Position numbers and translations under genes: made by a program
Assembly (NCBI RefSeq): GCF_009828055.1
Contig: NZ_WTYB01000001.1
Location: 883,183-947,182 of the forward strand
DNA from: Erythrobacter ramosus
Lineage (GTDB): Bacteria; Pseudomonadota; Alphaproteobacteria; Sphingomonadales; Sphingomonadaceae
DNA: 64,000 nucleotides
Direction: 5' to 3'
Notes under the pieces: model-generated
Told to the model about the DNA's origin: nothing
Database searches by the model: none
Seen by the model: the letters and a program-made list of their open reading frames with translations, nothing else
Part shown: positions 55,780 through 63,522 of the stretch, one piece after another
Numbering within the stretch: position 1 is the stretch's first letter
How the letters are laid out: each line of letters opens with the position of its first letter

Positions 55780-56256
55780 GTGGGCCTGTTTGATTCGATC
55801 CGGAAGATATTTGCGGCGCCTGAGCCGGGGGCGGACCCCGCGCCCGCCGCTGCGCCGCCCGCGAACCGCAAGCCCGCGTTCGATTATGATGACCAGCGCG
55901 TGCCCACCGGCGCGCGGGACAAGATCCGCACGATCCTTTCCAGCCTCGCCGAAGTTGAAGGCATGATGGACCGCGAACAGGTGCAGGCCGTCAGCCGCAC
56001 CGAGATCGAGCTGATGCGCGACGAGCACCTGCCCAAGCTGGTCAAAAGCTACATCGACATCCCCAGCGCCCACCGCGCCGAAATCTTCCGCAAGACTGGC
56101 AAGTCGGCGAGTTTCATCCTCGAAGAAAGCCTAGGCACCATGCAGGCCCGGATCGACGAGATCGCCCGCAATCTGGCGCAGCACGATCTCGACGCTTTCT
56201 CCAGCAACGCGGCCTTCATCAGCCGCCGCTATAGCGACAACGATCCGTTCCGGTGA
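55780..56256 (+). CDS. Small helical XpaC-like protein of the Ter island
   Basis: A 158-residue soluble protein opening with MGLFDSIRKIFAAPEP, a proline-alanine linker, and then a four-helix region (IELMRDEHLPKLVKSYIDIP, SASFILEESLGTMQARIDEI, LDAFSSNAAFISRRYSDND). The last part reminds me of the XpaC C-terminal domain, which often sits beside TelA, but the similarity is a guess from pattern. The GTG at 55780 is the only usable start. It is the last gene of the island, 73 bases past TelA. Confidence 0.65.
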   Translation: MGLFDSIRKIFAAPEPGADPAPAAAPPANRKPAFDYDDQRVPTGARDKIRTILSSLAEVEGMMDREQVQAVSRTEIELMRDEHLPKLVKSYIDIPSAHRAEIFRKTGKSASFILEESLGTMQARIDEIARNLAQHDLDAFSSNAAFISRRYSDNDPFR

Positions 56257-56260
56257 GGCT

Positions 56261-56548
56261 TCAGGCCCAGTCGCCCAGCAGTGGGGTGAACTCGTCCACC
56301 CGGATCAGCTGCCACACCCCGCCGGTGAGGTAGGGATCGTCCGCCAGAATGGCGCGCGCCGCCGCTTCGTCTGCCGCCTTCACGATCAGCAATGAGCCGA
56401 TGATTAGCCCGTCGCTGCGCTTCAACGGGCCAACGATCACGAAATGCTCGGCATTGGCATGGACGAACTCAAGGTGCGCCGGGCGATGGATTGCGCGCAG
56501 GCGGCCGCCGTCTTCGCCGTCGCGGCAGTGGAAGCAGAACATACGCAT
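56261..56548 (-). CDS. YciI-family protein
   Basis: A 95-residue protein of the YciI/DGPF-like ferredoxin-like fold: MRMFCFHCRDGEDGGRLRAI, HRPAHLEFVHANAEHFVIVG and a late GVWQLIRVDEFTP. The conserved histidine-aspartate pair is partly visible (AHLEFV). It is convergent with the Ter island and ends four bases from it. The start is the ATG at 56548; ribosome site is weak. Enzymatic role is uncertain. Confidence 0.78.
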   Translation of the reverse strand: MRMFCFHCRDGEDGGRLRAIHRPAHLEFVHANAEHFVIVGPLKRSDGLIIGSLLIVKAADEAAARAILADDPYLTGGVWQLIRVDEFTPLLGDWA

Positions 56549-56700
56549 GATTGAAAGGCCCCCGGTGGTCGCGAGCCCAAGGCTAACCGCGCAAGCTGCG
56601 GCGGGCAAGCGGGGCGTTGCAAAACCCGCGCTTGAAGCGCAGCCTTAGCGCGTTCAGAGGGCCGGGCATTCTCCCCGCGAATCGTTTCAGGTGAAACCAG

Positions 56701-59700
56701 ATGGCTGACTACTCCGCTGCCCCCAGCATCGACCGTACGGACCTGCGCCGTGCGTACCGGCAGGAGGAAGAGGCCTGCATCGCCGAGCGGCTGGATCAGG
56801 CCGCCCCGGCCGCGCGGGCGCACGCCGCCGCTGCAGGTCTGGCGATCGATCTGATCGAAGGCGCGCGCGGCAAGAAGGCGAGCGGGATTGACGCTTTCCT
56901 CCAGCAATACGGCCTCGATACCGAGGAAGGCATCGCGCTGATGTGCCTCGCCGAAGCGCTGCTGCGCGTGCCCGACGCGGCCACTGCCGATGCGCTGATC
57001 CGCGACAAGATCGGCAGCATCGAATGGGGCGAGCATCTGGGCGAAAGCTCCTCGACCTTCGTCAATGCTGCGACCTTCTCGCTGATGCTGACCGGCGAAG
57101 TGCTCGATCCGCCCGATGCCCGCCAGCGCGGGATGGGTTCTGTGTTGAAACGCGCGATGAACCGGCTGGGCGAGCCGGTGATCCGCACGGCCACTGGTCA
57201 GGCGATGAAGATCCTTGGCGGGCAGTTCGTGTTCGGCCGGGATATCGACGAGGCCCTGAAGCGCGCAGCACCGGAACGCGCGCGCGGGATCACGCATAGC
57301 TTCGATATGCTGGGCGAGGCGGCGATGACTTTCGCCGATGCCGAGAGGTATCGGCAGGCCTATGAAGCGGCACTAAACCGGTTGGCGCGCGAAGCCGGCG
57401 CAGGGGTGGCCGGATCGCCGGGGATTTCGGTCAAGCTCTCCGCGCTGCATCCCAAATACACCTTCTTCCACGCCGACGCGGCGCGGGCCGCGATGGTGCC
57501 GGTGATCAAGGCGCTCGCGGTGCGGGCGCGCGATGCCGATATCCACTTCACCATCGACGCCGAAGAGGCCGAGCGGCTGGAGCTCAGCCTCGACATTATC
57601 GAGGAGCTGGTTGCCGATGACGATCTGTTCCGCCGCCCCGATGGCAGCCGATGGGAGGGCTTCGGGCTCGCCATCCAGGCCTACCAGAAGCGCGGCGTTG
57701 CCGTATGCGACTGGGCGGGGAAGCTGGCGCGGCGGCATGGCCGCAAGCTGTTCGTCCGGCTGGTCAAGGGCGCCTATTGGGACAGCGAGGTGAAGCTGGC
57801 GCAAGTGGGCGGCTACAGCGATTACCCGGTGTTCACCCGCAAGGTCGCGACCGATGTCAGCTACCTCGCCTGCGCCGCACGCCTGTTCGAGCACGCCGAT
57901 GTGATCCGCCCGGCCTTCGCCACGCACAATGCGTACACGATTGCGGCGATCAAGCATCTCAGCGAGGGTAAGGCGTTCGAGTTCCAGCGCCTGCATGGCA
58001 TGGGCGAGGAAGTCTACGACGCGCTCCACGCGCTCGAAGGCAATCAGCGCACCCCGGTGCGCATTTACGCGCCGGTCGGCGGGCACAAGGAATTGCTCGC
58101 CTATCTGGTGCGCCGATTGCTCGAGAACGGAGCGAACACCAGCTTCGTCAACCGCATGGGCGACGCCGATATTCCGGCGACCGAACTGGTCGGCGATCCG
58201 GTCGCGGAACTTGCTGGGCTCAGCCCGCGCCGCAATCCGGCGATCCCCTTGCCGAAGGACATCTTCGGCGCGCGTGCCAACAGCGCCGGGATCGACCTCA
58301 GCGATCCCCTCGTGCGTGAGCCGCTGATGGCGCGGTTGAAGCTGCTCGAAGATGTCCACTGGCGGGCCGAGCCGACCTTCCCGGCGGCCATCGCGGGCGA
58401 GATCGCGCCGATCACCAAGCCGCATGATCCCGCCGCCGTCATCGGCACCCGCCGCGATGCGACTGCGGAAGAGGTCGAGGCCGCCTTCACCCGCGCCGCC
58501 GCGATCCAGCCCGGCTGGGACGCGCTGGGCGGCGAGGCACGGGCGCTGTTGCTGGAAGAAGCGGCTGACCTGTTCGAGGCGCACGCGGCGGAGTTCCTCA
58601 GCCTGTGCCAGCGCGAGGCGGGCAAGACACTGCTCGATTCCGTGCTTGAACTGCGCGAGGCGGTCGATTTCCTGCGCTATTATGCGCAAGGCGCGCGCCA
58701 GCAATTCGGTGCGCCGACGATCCTGCCGGGGCCGACGGGCGAGGAGAACTCGCTCGCGCTCCACGGACGCGGGGTGTTTGCGACAATTTCGCCGTGGAAC
58801 TTCCCGCTGGCGATCTTCATCGGCATGGCCTCGGCTGCGCTGGCGGCAGGCAACACGGTGATCGCCAAGCCCGCCGAACAGACCCCGCTGATCGCCGCTC
58901 TCGCCGTCAAGCTGTGCCACGAGGCCGGCATTCCGCCCGAGGCGCTGCAATTGCTGCCCGGCGCGGGGGTAGTCGGCCAGATGATCACCGCCGATCCGCG
59001 CCTCGCGGGCGTTGCCTTCACCGGCTCGACCGACACCGCGCGCGCGATCAACCGCGCGCTCGCCAATCGCGACGGGCCGATCGCCACGCTGATCGCCGAG
59101 ACCGGCGGGCAGAACGCAATGATCGTCGACAGCTCCGCGCTGCCCGAACAGGTGGTGCGCGATGTGCTCGCCAGCAGCTTCCAGAGCGCGGGGCAGCGCT
59201 GTTCGGCGCTGCGGGTGCTCTACCTTCAGGACGACATAGTGGGGCCGATGCTGGCAATGATCCGCGGCGGGTTCGAGGCGCTGCATGTCGGCGATCCGGC
59301 TGATCTTGCCACCGATGTCGGCCCGGTGATCGACGAGGATGCCAAGGCGCTGCTCGAAGCCCATGTGGCCGATTGCACCGCGCGCGGCCTGCCGGTCACG
59401 CGCCTGCCGCTGCCGCCAGAGACCGCCAAGGGCTGCTTCGTCGCGCCGACCATTGTTGAACTCGGCTCGATCCGCGATCTGACGCGCGAACATTTCGGCC
59501 CGATCCTCCACATCGTGCGCTTCAAGGCAGGTGAGCTGGCGCAGGTGGTCGATGACATCAACGCCGTGGGCTACGGCCTCACGCTCGGCCTCCACAGCCG
59601 CATCGCGGAAACGCGGCGCTTCGTGCAGGCCCACGCCCGCGTCGGCAACTTCTACGTCAACCGCAACCAGATCGGCGCGGTGGTCGAAAGCCAGCCGTTC

Positions 59701-59835
59701 GGCGGGGAGGGCCTGTCCGGCACCGGGCCGAAAGCGGGCGGCCCGCACTACCTCGCGCGCTTCGCGACCGAGCGGGTGATGACCATCGACACCACGGCGG
59801 CCGGGGGGAACGCGAGCCTGCTGGCGGCGGGATGA
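56701..59835 (+). CDS. putA: Bifunctional proline dehydrogenase/glutamate-semialdehyde dehydrogenase
   Basis: Oxidises proline to glutamate in two steps. The 1044-residue protein has the PRODH barrel (KLFVRLVKGAYWDSEVK near residue 352, AFATHNAYT, HKELLAYLVRRLLENGANTS) and an aldehyde dehydrogenase half with TIAET-like ETGGQNAMIVD near residue 800 and the active cysteine in SAGQRCSAL near residue 834. The 1200-plus-residue trifunctional forms start with a ribbon-helix-helix repressor domain, missing here, so it is not self-regulated by that route. AGGTGA lies six bases ahead of the ATG. Its stop overlaps the next start. Confidence 0.95.
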   Translation: MADYSAAPSIDRTDLRRAYRQEEEACIAERLDQAAPAARAHAAAAGLAIDLIEGARGKKASGIDAFLQQYGLDTEEGIALMCLAEALLRVPDAATADALIRDKIGSIEWGEHLGESSSTFVNAATFSLMLTGEVLDPPDARQRGMGSVLKRAMNRLGEPVIRTATGQAMKILGGQFVFGRDIDEALKRAAPERARGITHSFDMLGEAAMTFADAERYRQAYEAALNRLAREAGAGVAGSPGISVKLSALHPKYTFFHADAARAAMVPVIKALAVRARDADIHFTIDAEEAERLELSLDIIEELVADDDLFRRPDGSRWEGFGLAIQAYQKRGVAVCDWAGKLARRHGRKLFVRLVKGAYWDSEVKLAQVGGYSDYPVFTRKVATDVSYLACAARLFEHADVIRPAFATHNAYTIAAIKHLSEGKAFEFQRLHGMGEEVYDALHALEGNQRTPVRIYAPVGGHKELLAYLVRRLLENGANTSFVNRMGDADIPATELVGDPVAELAGLSPRRNPAIPLPKDIFGARANSAGIDLSDPLVREPLMARLKLLEDVHWRAEPTFPAAIAGEIAPITKPHDPAAVIGTRRDATAEEVEAAFTRAAAIQPGWDALGGEARALLLEEAADLFEAHAAEFLSLCQREAGKTLLDSVLELREAVDFLRYYAQGARQQFGAPTILPGPTGEENSLALHGRGVFATISPWNFPLAIFIGMASAALAAGNTVIAKPAEQTPLIAALAVKLCHEAGIPPEALQLLPGAGVVGQMITADPRLAGVAFTGSTDTARAINRALANRDGPIATLIAETGGQNAMIVDSSALPEQVVRDVLASSFQSAGQRCSALRVLYLQDDIVGPMLAMIRGGFEALHVGDPADLATDVGPVIDEDAKALLEAHVADCTARGLPVTRLPLPPETAKGCFVAPTIVELGSIRDLTREHFGPILHIVRFKAGELAQVVDDINAVGYGLTLGLHSRIAETRRFVQAHARVGNFYVNRNQIGAVVESQPFGGEGLSGTGPKAGGPHYLARFATERVMTIDTTAAGGNASLLAAG

Positions 59836-60539
59836 TGGGGCAGCGGATCAAAGTCGCCAGCTACAACATCCACAAGGGCATCGGGACCGACCGCCAGCGC
59901 GATCCCGCGCGCATTCTCAAGGTGCTGGCCGAGGTCGATGCGGATATCGTCTGCTTGCAGGAGGCGGACCTCAGGTTCGGCAAGCGCACCGGCGTGCTCC
60001 CGGCGTTCATGATCGCCAGCCACACCGATTACGTGCCCGTGCCGCTCGACGTGCAGCACGATTCGATGGGGTGGCACGGCAATGCGATCCTGGTGAAGCG
60101 CCACATCAGCATCGACGCGCATGACATCATCCACATCCCCTGCCTTGAGCCGCGCGGGGTGGTGACGGCGACCTTGGGGATCGGCGGGGCGAGCGTCAGC
60201 GTGTTCGGCATGCATCTCGACCTGTCGGGCCTGTGGCGCGTCCGGCAAGCCCGCGCGATTGCCGCGCTGGGTGAGGCCGCCCGGCAGCAGCATCCCACGG
60301 TGCTGATGGGCGACATCAATGAATGGCGCGCCAATGCGGGATGTTTCCGCGAGTTCGGCAAGCATTTCACCGTTCTCGACCCCGGCCCCAGCTTCCACAG
60401 CCAGCGCCCCATCGGGCGGCTCGACCGGATCATGCATTGCGACCGGCTGGTGATGCGCAGCTGCGGCGTGCACCGCAGCGCGCTGTCCGCGACTGCGTCG
60501 GATCATCTGCCTGTGTGGGCGGAGTTCACGGTGGGGTAA
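59832..60539 (+). CDS. Endonuclease/exonuclease/phosphatase-family protein
   Basis: A 235-residue metal-dependent phosphohydrolase fold: VASYNIHKGIGTD (Asn), IVCLQEADLRF (Glu), FGMHLDLSG, VLMGDINEWR (Asp/Asn) and ASDHLPVWAEF (Asp-His) mark the catalytic shell. It may cleave nucleic acid, phosphoinositide-like or sphingomyelin-like substrates. The ATG overlaps the putA stop by ATGA, but a functional tie to proline use is unclear. Confidence 0.86.
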   Translation: MMGQRIKVASYNIHKGIGTDRQRDPARILKVLAEVDADIVCLQEADLRFGKRTGVLPAFMIASHTDYVPVPLDVQHDSMGWHGNAILVKRHISIDAHDIIHIPCLEPRGVVTATLGIGGASVSVFGMHLDLSGLWRVRQARAIAALGEAARQQHPTVLMGDINEWRANAGCFREFGKHFTVLDPGPSFHSQRPIGRLDRIMHCDRLVMRSCGVHRSALSATASDHLPVWAEFTVG

Positions 60540-60586
60540 TCTGCTCTGCGCGACAACGGTGGCGGAATCACGGAAGGAGAGCGGTG

Positions 60587-60973
60587 ATGAGAATGTCCGC
60601 CAGCGCCATGCTGCTTGCAGGGCTGATGATCACGGCGAGCGCGCAGGCCGAGCAGCCACAAATGCGCGTGAGGCCTGCCGAGACGCCAACGCCCGCGCCG
60701 TCACCCGGCGATACCTATGGCCTGCCCGGCGCCCCGACCGAACGCGCGCTACGCGCCCGCGCCAATCTCGAAGCTCTGCTTCAGGGCCGCATCTATACCA
60801 ACGACCTTTCGCCGCAGGACTTGCAGGACGTGCTCGATTTCGAGCGCATGGCGCGGGGTGCCTACCCCGACAATCGCACTTTTCAGCAGCAATGCATCGA
60901 CGAGGAAGTGCGCCGCAACGGCGGCAACCCGACTCAGCTCGCATGGCAGGTGATCCGGCTGAAGTGCCAATAG
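60587..60973 (+). CDS. Hypothetical exported protein
   Basis: A 128-residue protein with a signal peptide (MRMSASAMLLAGLMITASAQ) and a proline-threonine-rich stretch, then a compact helical part (LEALLQGRIYTNDLSPQDLQ) and two cysteines (QQQCIDEE, RLKCQ) that likely form a disulfide. The ATG at 60587 lies seven bases after GGAAGGAGA, a very strong ribosome site, so the upstream in-frame extension is excluded. No family recognised. Confidence 0.72.
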   Translation: MRMSASAMLLAGLMITASAQAEQPQMRVRPAETPTPAPSPGDTYGLPGAPTERALRARANLEALLQGRIYTNDLSPQDLQDVLDFERMARGAYPDNRTFQQQCIDEEVRRNGGNPTQLAWQVIRLKCQ

Positions 60974-61024
60974 GCGCGGGCGGCGGGCTGGGTGCAAATG
61001 GGTAGGAAACTGCCATCCACTCCT

Positions 61025-61201
61025 CGTCGCCCCGTGCTTGACACGGGGTTTGGCCTTCTTTTTCCGCCGCCGGGTTACTTGGCTATGGAAGTTCGCGTTG
61101 ATTGAGGCGGAGAACCCCGGTTGGGACGACCTCTGGGACCAGTGGTTCGCGCCCGATACAGAGCAGAAGTAGCCAAGCCCCGTGTCAAGCACGGGGCGAC
61201 G
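61025..61201. repeat. MITE-like element with 30-base terminal inverted repeats
   Basis: The left arm 61025-61054 and right arm 61172-61201 are inverted copies matching at 29 of 30 bases; each also has an internal CCCCGTG-CTTGA-CACGGGG palindrome. The 117-base core holds a 24-codon reading frame (TTG 61098 to TAG 61172) that ends inside the right arm. It fills the gap between the gene ending at 60973 and dcd; the rest of this gap shows nothing. Confidence 0.7.
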
Positions 61202-61370
61202 ATGGAAGGAATGTCTACTCCGGGATCGCTTCCCGCACGATAGTTCCCATCCCATGCCCATCCAAATCGGGCATGACCTTTCCACCTTCCGCGCGGGCGA
61301 CGCTAAGGCGAGAGGGGATATGTTTCTGCCCACTCTTGCCCCGCACCCGCGCATCGGGAATCCCTCACAC

Positions 61371-61925
61371 ATGGCGATTCTCTCCGATAAATGGATCCGT
61401 ACCCAAGCGCTCGAACATGGCATGATCGAGCCTTTCGTCGAGGCCCAGCGGCGCGACGGGGTGATTTCCTATGGGCTGTCGTCCTACGGCTATGACGCCC
61501 GCGTCGCGCCGGAATTCAAGATCTTCACCAATGTCGACAGCTCGGTGGTCGATCCCAAGCAGTTCGATCCGAGGAGCTTCGTCGACCGGGAGACCGACGT
61601 CTGCATCATCCCGCCCAATTCCTTCGCGCTCGCCCGCACGGTCGAGTATTTCCGCGTCCCGGAAGATGTGCTGGTGATCTGCCTCGGCAAATCGACCTAT
61701 GCGCGCTGCGGGATCATCGTGAATGTCACCCCGCTGGAACCGGGCTGGGAGGGGCACGTGACGCTGGAGTTCAGCAACACCACGCCGCTGCCCGCGAAAA
61801 TCTACGCCAATGAAGGCGCGTGCCAGTTCCTGTTCCTCAAGGGTAACGAACGCTGCGAGACCAGCTATAAGGACCGCGCGGGCAAATATATGGGTCAGCG
61901 CGGGGTGACGCTGCCCCGGCTCTAG
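61371..61925 (+). CDS. dcd: dCTP deaminase
   Basis: Deaminates dCTP to dUTP, feeding dTMP synthesis. The 184-residue protein has the trimer-forming start ([18 protein letters not shown]), the glutamate-containing catalytic region [20 protein letters not shown] and [15 protein letters not shown]. It is the monofunctional type by length. The ATG at 61371 fits family starts ([10 protein letters not shown]); longer frames reach back into the repeat and are rejected. Confidence 0.95.
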   Translation: MAILSDKWIRTQALEHGMIEPFVEAQRRDGVISYGLSSYGYDARVAPEFKIFTNVDSSVVDPKQFDPRSFVDRETDVCIIPPNSFALARTVEYFRVPEDVLVICLGKSTYARCGIIVNVTPLEPGWEGHVTLEFSNTTPLPAKIYANEGACQFLFLKGNERCETSYKDRAGKYMGQRGVTLPRL

Positions 61926-62080
61926 TCGTGTGCGATACCGGCGCGCTTTCCTACACGCCGGGCAAGGCATAGCGTTGCGGCCATGATCTGCTCCTCGCCC
62001 CGACCGGGGTTGTCACCCCCTCCCCCCCCGGCATGGCGAATCTGTCAATTTCGTTTTTCGGGAACAAAGCATTGTATTTA

Positions 62081-62094
62081 CGAGAATATTCTCG
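62081..62094. promoter_or_regulatory. Perfect AT-rich palindrome upstream of the oxidoreductase gene
   Basis: CGAGAATATTCTCG is a perfect 14-base palindrome in the 350-base gap between dcd and the oxidoreductase gene at 62276. It could be an operator for a dimeric regulator. The gap also has the TTGACA array at 62106 and the repeat at 62178. Confidence 0.35.
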
Positions 62095-62105
62095 GTTTTC
62101 CTCGC

Positions 62106-62129
62106 TTGACACCCTGTCAACTTTGTCAA
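62106..62129. promoter_or_regulatory. Array of three TTGACA half-sites
   Basis: Three copies of the hexamer TTGACA/TGTCAA (62106, 62115, 62124) are separated by exactly three bases, one inverted relative to the other two. The first pair forms a 15-base palindrome. Regular spacing suggests an operator for a multimeric regulator of the oxidoreductase gene, or of a divergent one. Confidence 0.4.
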
Positions 62130-62177
62130 CTTCGATTAGGCAGTCCGACGTGTCGAAGCGAGGGTCCCATCAAGGCT

Positions 62178-62266
62178 CTGTTCGCCCTGACCTTGTCGAA
62201 CGGCGACTTTTCCTCTTCAACGCAAACAGCAGCAGGTCAGTGCTTCGATACGCTCAGCACCAACAG
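62178..62266. repeat. Composite inverted repeat in the oxidoreductase gene leader
   Basis: Arms 62178-62204 and 62240-62266 are inverted copies (CTGTTSG outside, CTGASC-TT/AT-CGAA inside) at about 20 of 27 positions. The right arm ends nine bases before the ATG at 62276, next to AGAGGT. It is a third member of the family at 12371 and 31064. Confidence 0.65.
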
Positions 62267-62275
62267 AGGTAAGAC

Positions 62276-63454
62276 ATGACGACACCCCGCGAATTCGACA
62301 TCATCGTCTACGGCGCAACCGGGTACACCGGGCGGCTGGTGGCGGAATATCTCGCCCACCATTACGGTAGCCGCGAGGACGGCCCGAAGTGGGCAATGGC
62401 AGGCCGCAGCCTCGCCAAGCTGGAGGAAGTGCGCGACCTGATCGGCGCGCCGGCCTCGACCCCGCTGGTGGTCGCCAATGCCGATGACAGCGCCGATCTG
62501 GAAGCGATGTGCGCGCGTACCAAGGTCGTGCTGACCACTGTCGGCCCGTACCAGCTCTACGGTGACAAGCTGGTCGCGGCCTGCGTCAAAACCGGCACCG
62601 ATTACGCCGACCTGTGCGGCGAACCGGCCTGGATGGCCGAGAAGATCGCCGAGCATCAGGCCGCCGCCGAAGCCAGCGGCGCGCGCATCTGCTTCTCGTC
62701 CGGGTTCGATTCGATCCCGTTCGACCTCGGCGTGATGATGACCCAGAAGGCGTGCGTCGCAAAGTTCGGCAAGCCCGCGCCGCGCATCCGTGGCCGCGTG
62801 CGTGCAATGCAGGGCACCTTCTCGGGCGGCACCGCCGCGAGCCTTGGTGCGACGATGAAAGCGGCGGCGAAAAGCCCCTCGCTCATCAACGTGCTGCGGA
62901 ATCCCTTTGCGCTGACGCCGGGGTTTGAAGGGCCGGACCAGCCCTCGGGCATGATCCCTGCCCACGAGGAAGACCTCGGCAAGTGGTCGGCGCCCTTCGT
63001 GATGGCGCCGATCAACACCAAGAACGTGCATCGCACCAACTTCCTGCTCGGCCATCCGTACGGAACCGACTTCAAGTATGACGAGATGATGCTGACCAGC
63101 CCCGGCGATGCGGGCCGGGCGGCGGCCAATGCGGCGCTGGAGTTCATGAAGAACCCGTTCGGCTCCAAGCCGCCCAAGCCCGGCGAAGGCCCGACCAAGG
63201 AAGAGCGTGAGAACGGCTTCTACGATGTCGTCTTCGTCGCTGACATGGCCGATGGCGGGCGCCTGCAATTCGGGGTCAAGGGCCGGTACGATCCGGGCTA
63301 TGGTTCGACCAGCCGGATGCTTTCCGAGACCGGCATTGCGCTGCTCAGCTGCACCAAGCCGGGCGGGATCGGGACGCCGGGGAGCTTCCTCGGCGAGGAT
63401 CTGGTGAAGCGGCTCGAAGAGCACGCCGAACTGACCTTCGCGGTTGAGGCCTGA
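62276..63454 (+). CDS. Saccharopine dehydrogenase NADP-binding domain oxidoreductase
   Basis: A 392-residue protein with the N-terminal Rossmann segment IIVYGATGYTGRLVAEYLAH (GATGYTGR loop), VVLTTVGPYQLYGDKLVAACVKTG, CGEPAWM and a later GTFSGGTAASL. This is the family of saccharopine dehydrogenase-like and trans-acting enoyl reductases (mycobacterial Rv2449c and human SCCPDH are examples). The substrate is unknown; a lipid- or polyketide-related double bond is possible. The right arm of a repeat lies in its leader, and a terminator follows at 63466. Confidence 0.87.
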   Translation: MTTPREFDIIVYGATGYTGRLVAEYLAHHYGSREDGPKWAMAGRSLAKLEEVRDLIGAPASTPLVVANADDSADLEAMCARTKVVLTTVGPYQLYGDKLVAACVKTGTDYADLCGEPAWMAEKIAEHQAAAEASGARICFSSGFDSIPFDLGVMMTQKACVAKFGKPAPRIRGRVRAMQGTFSGGTAASLGATMKAAAKSPSLINVLRNPFALTPGFEGPDQPSGMIPAHEEDLGKWSAPFVMAPINTKNVHRTNFLLGHPYGTDFKYDEMMLTSPGDAGRAAANAALEFMKNPFGSKPPKPGEGPTKEERENGFYDVVFVADMADGGRLQFGVKGRYDPGYGSTSRMLSETGIALLSCTKPGGIGTPGSFLGEDLVKRLEEHAELTFAVEA

Positions 63455-63465
63455 GGCACAAAAAA

Positions 63466-63492
63466 GGGGCAGCCGGTGATCCCGGCTGCCCC
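63466..63492. terminator. Bidirectional rho-independent terminator
   Basis: A perfect 11-base stem GGGGCAGCCGG / CCGGCTGCCCC lies between the convergent oxidoreductase and TonB-receptor genes. AAAAAA precedes it on the left, so on the minus strand it ends in a T-run and terminates the receptor gene well. Confidence 0.85.
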
Positions 63493-63522
63493 TGATTGCG
63501 ACCCTTGCGCGGTGCGGTGGCC

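Noticed and set aside
61098-61172. A 24-codon gene inside the MITE-like element
   Set aside because: The TTG start lacks a ribosome site and the frame runs into the right arm, so it is kept only as a note in the repeat entry.
60749-61423. A 224-codon minus-strand reading frame over the repeat and the dcd leader
   Set aside because: It spans the MITE-like element and the antisense of a secreted-protein gene, with no ribosome site or domain.
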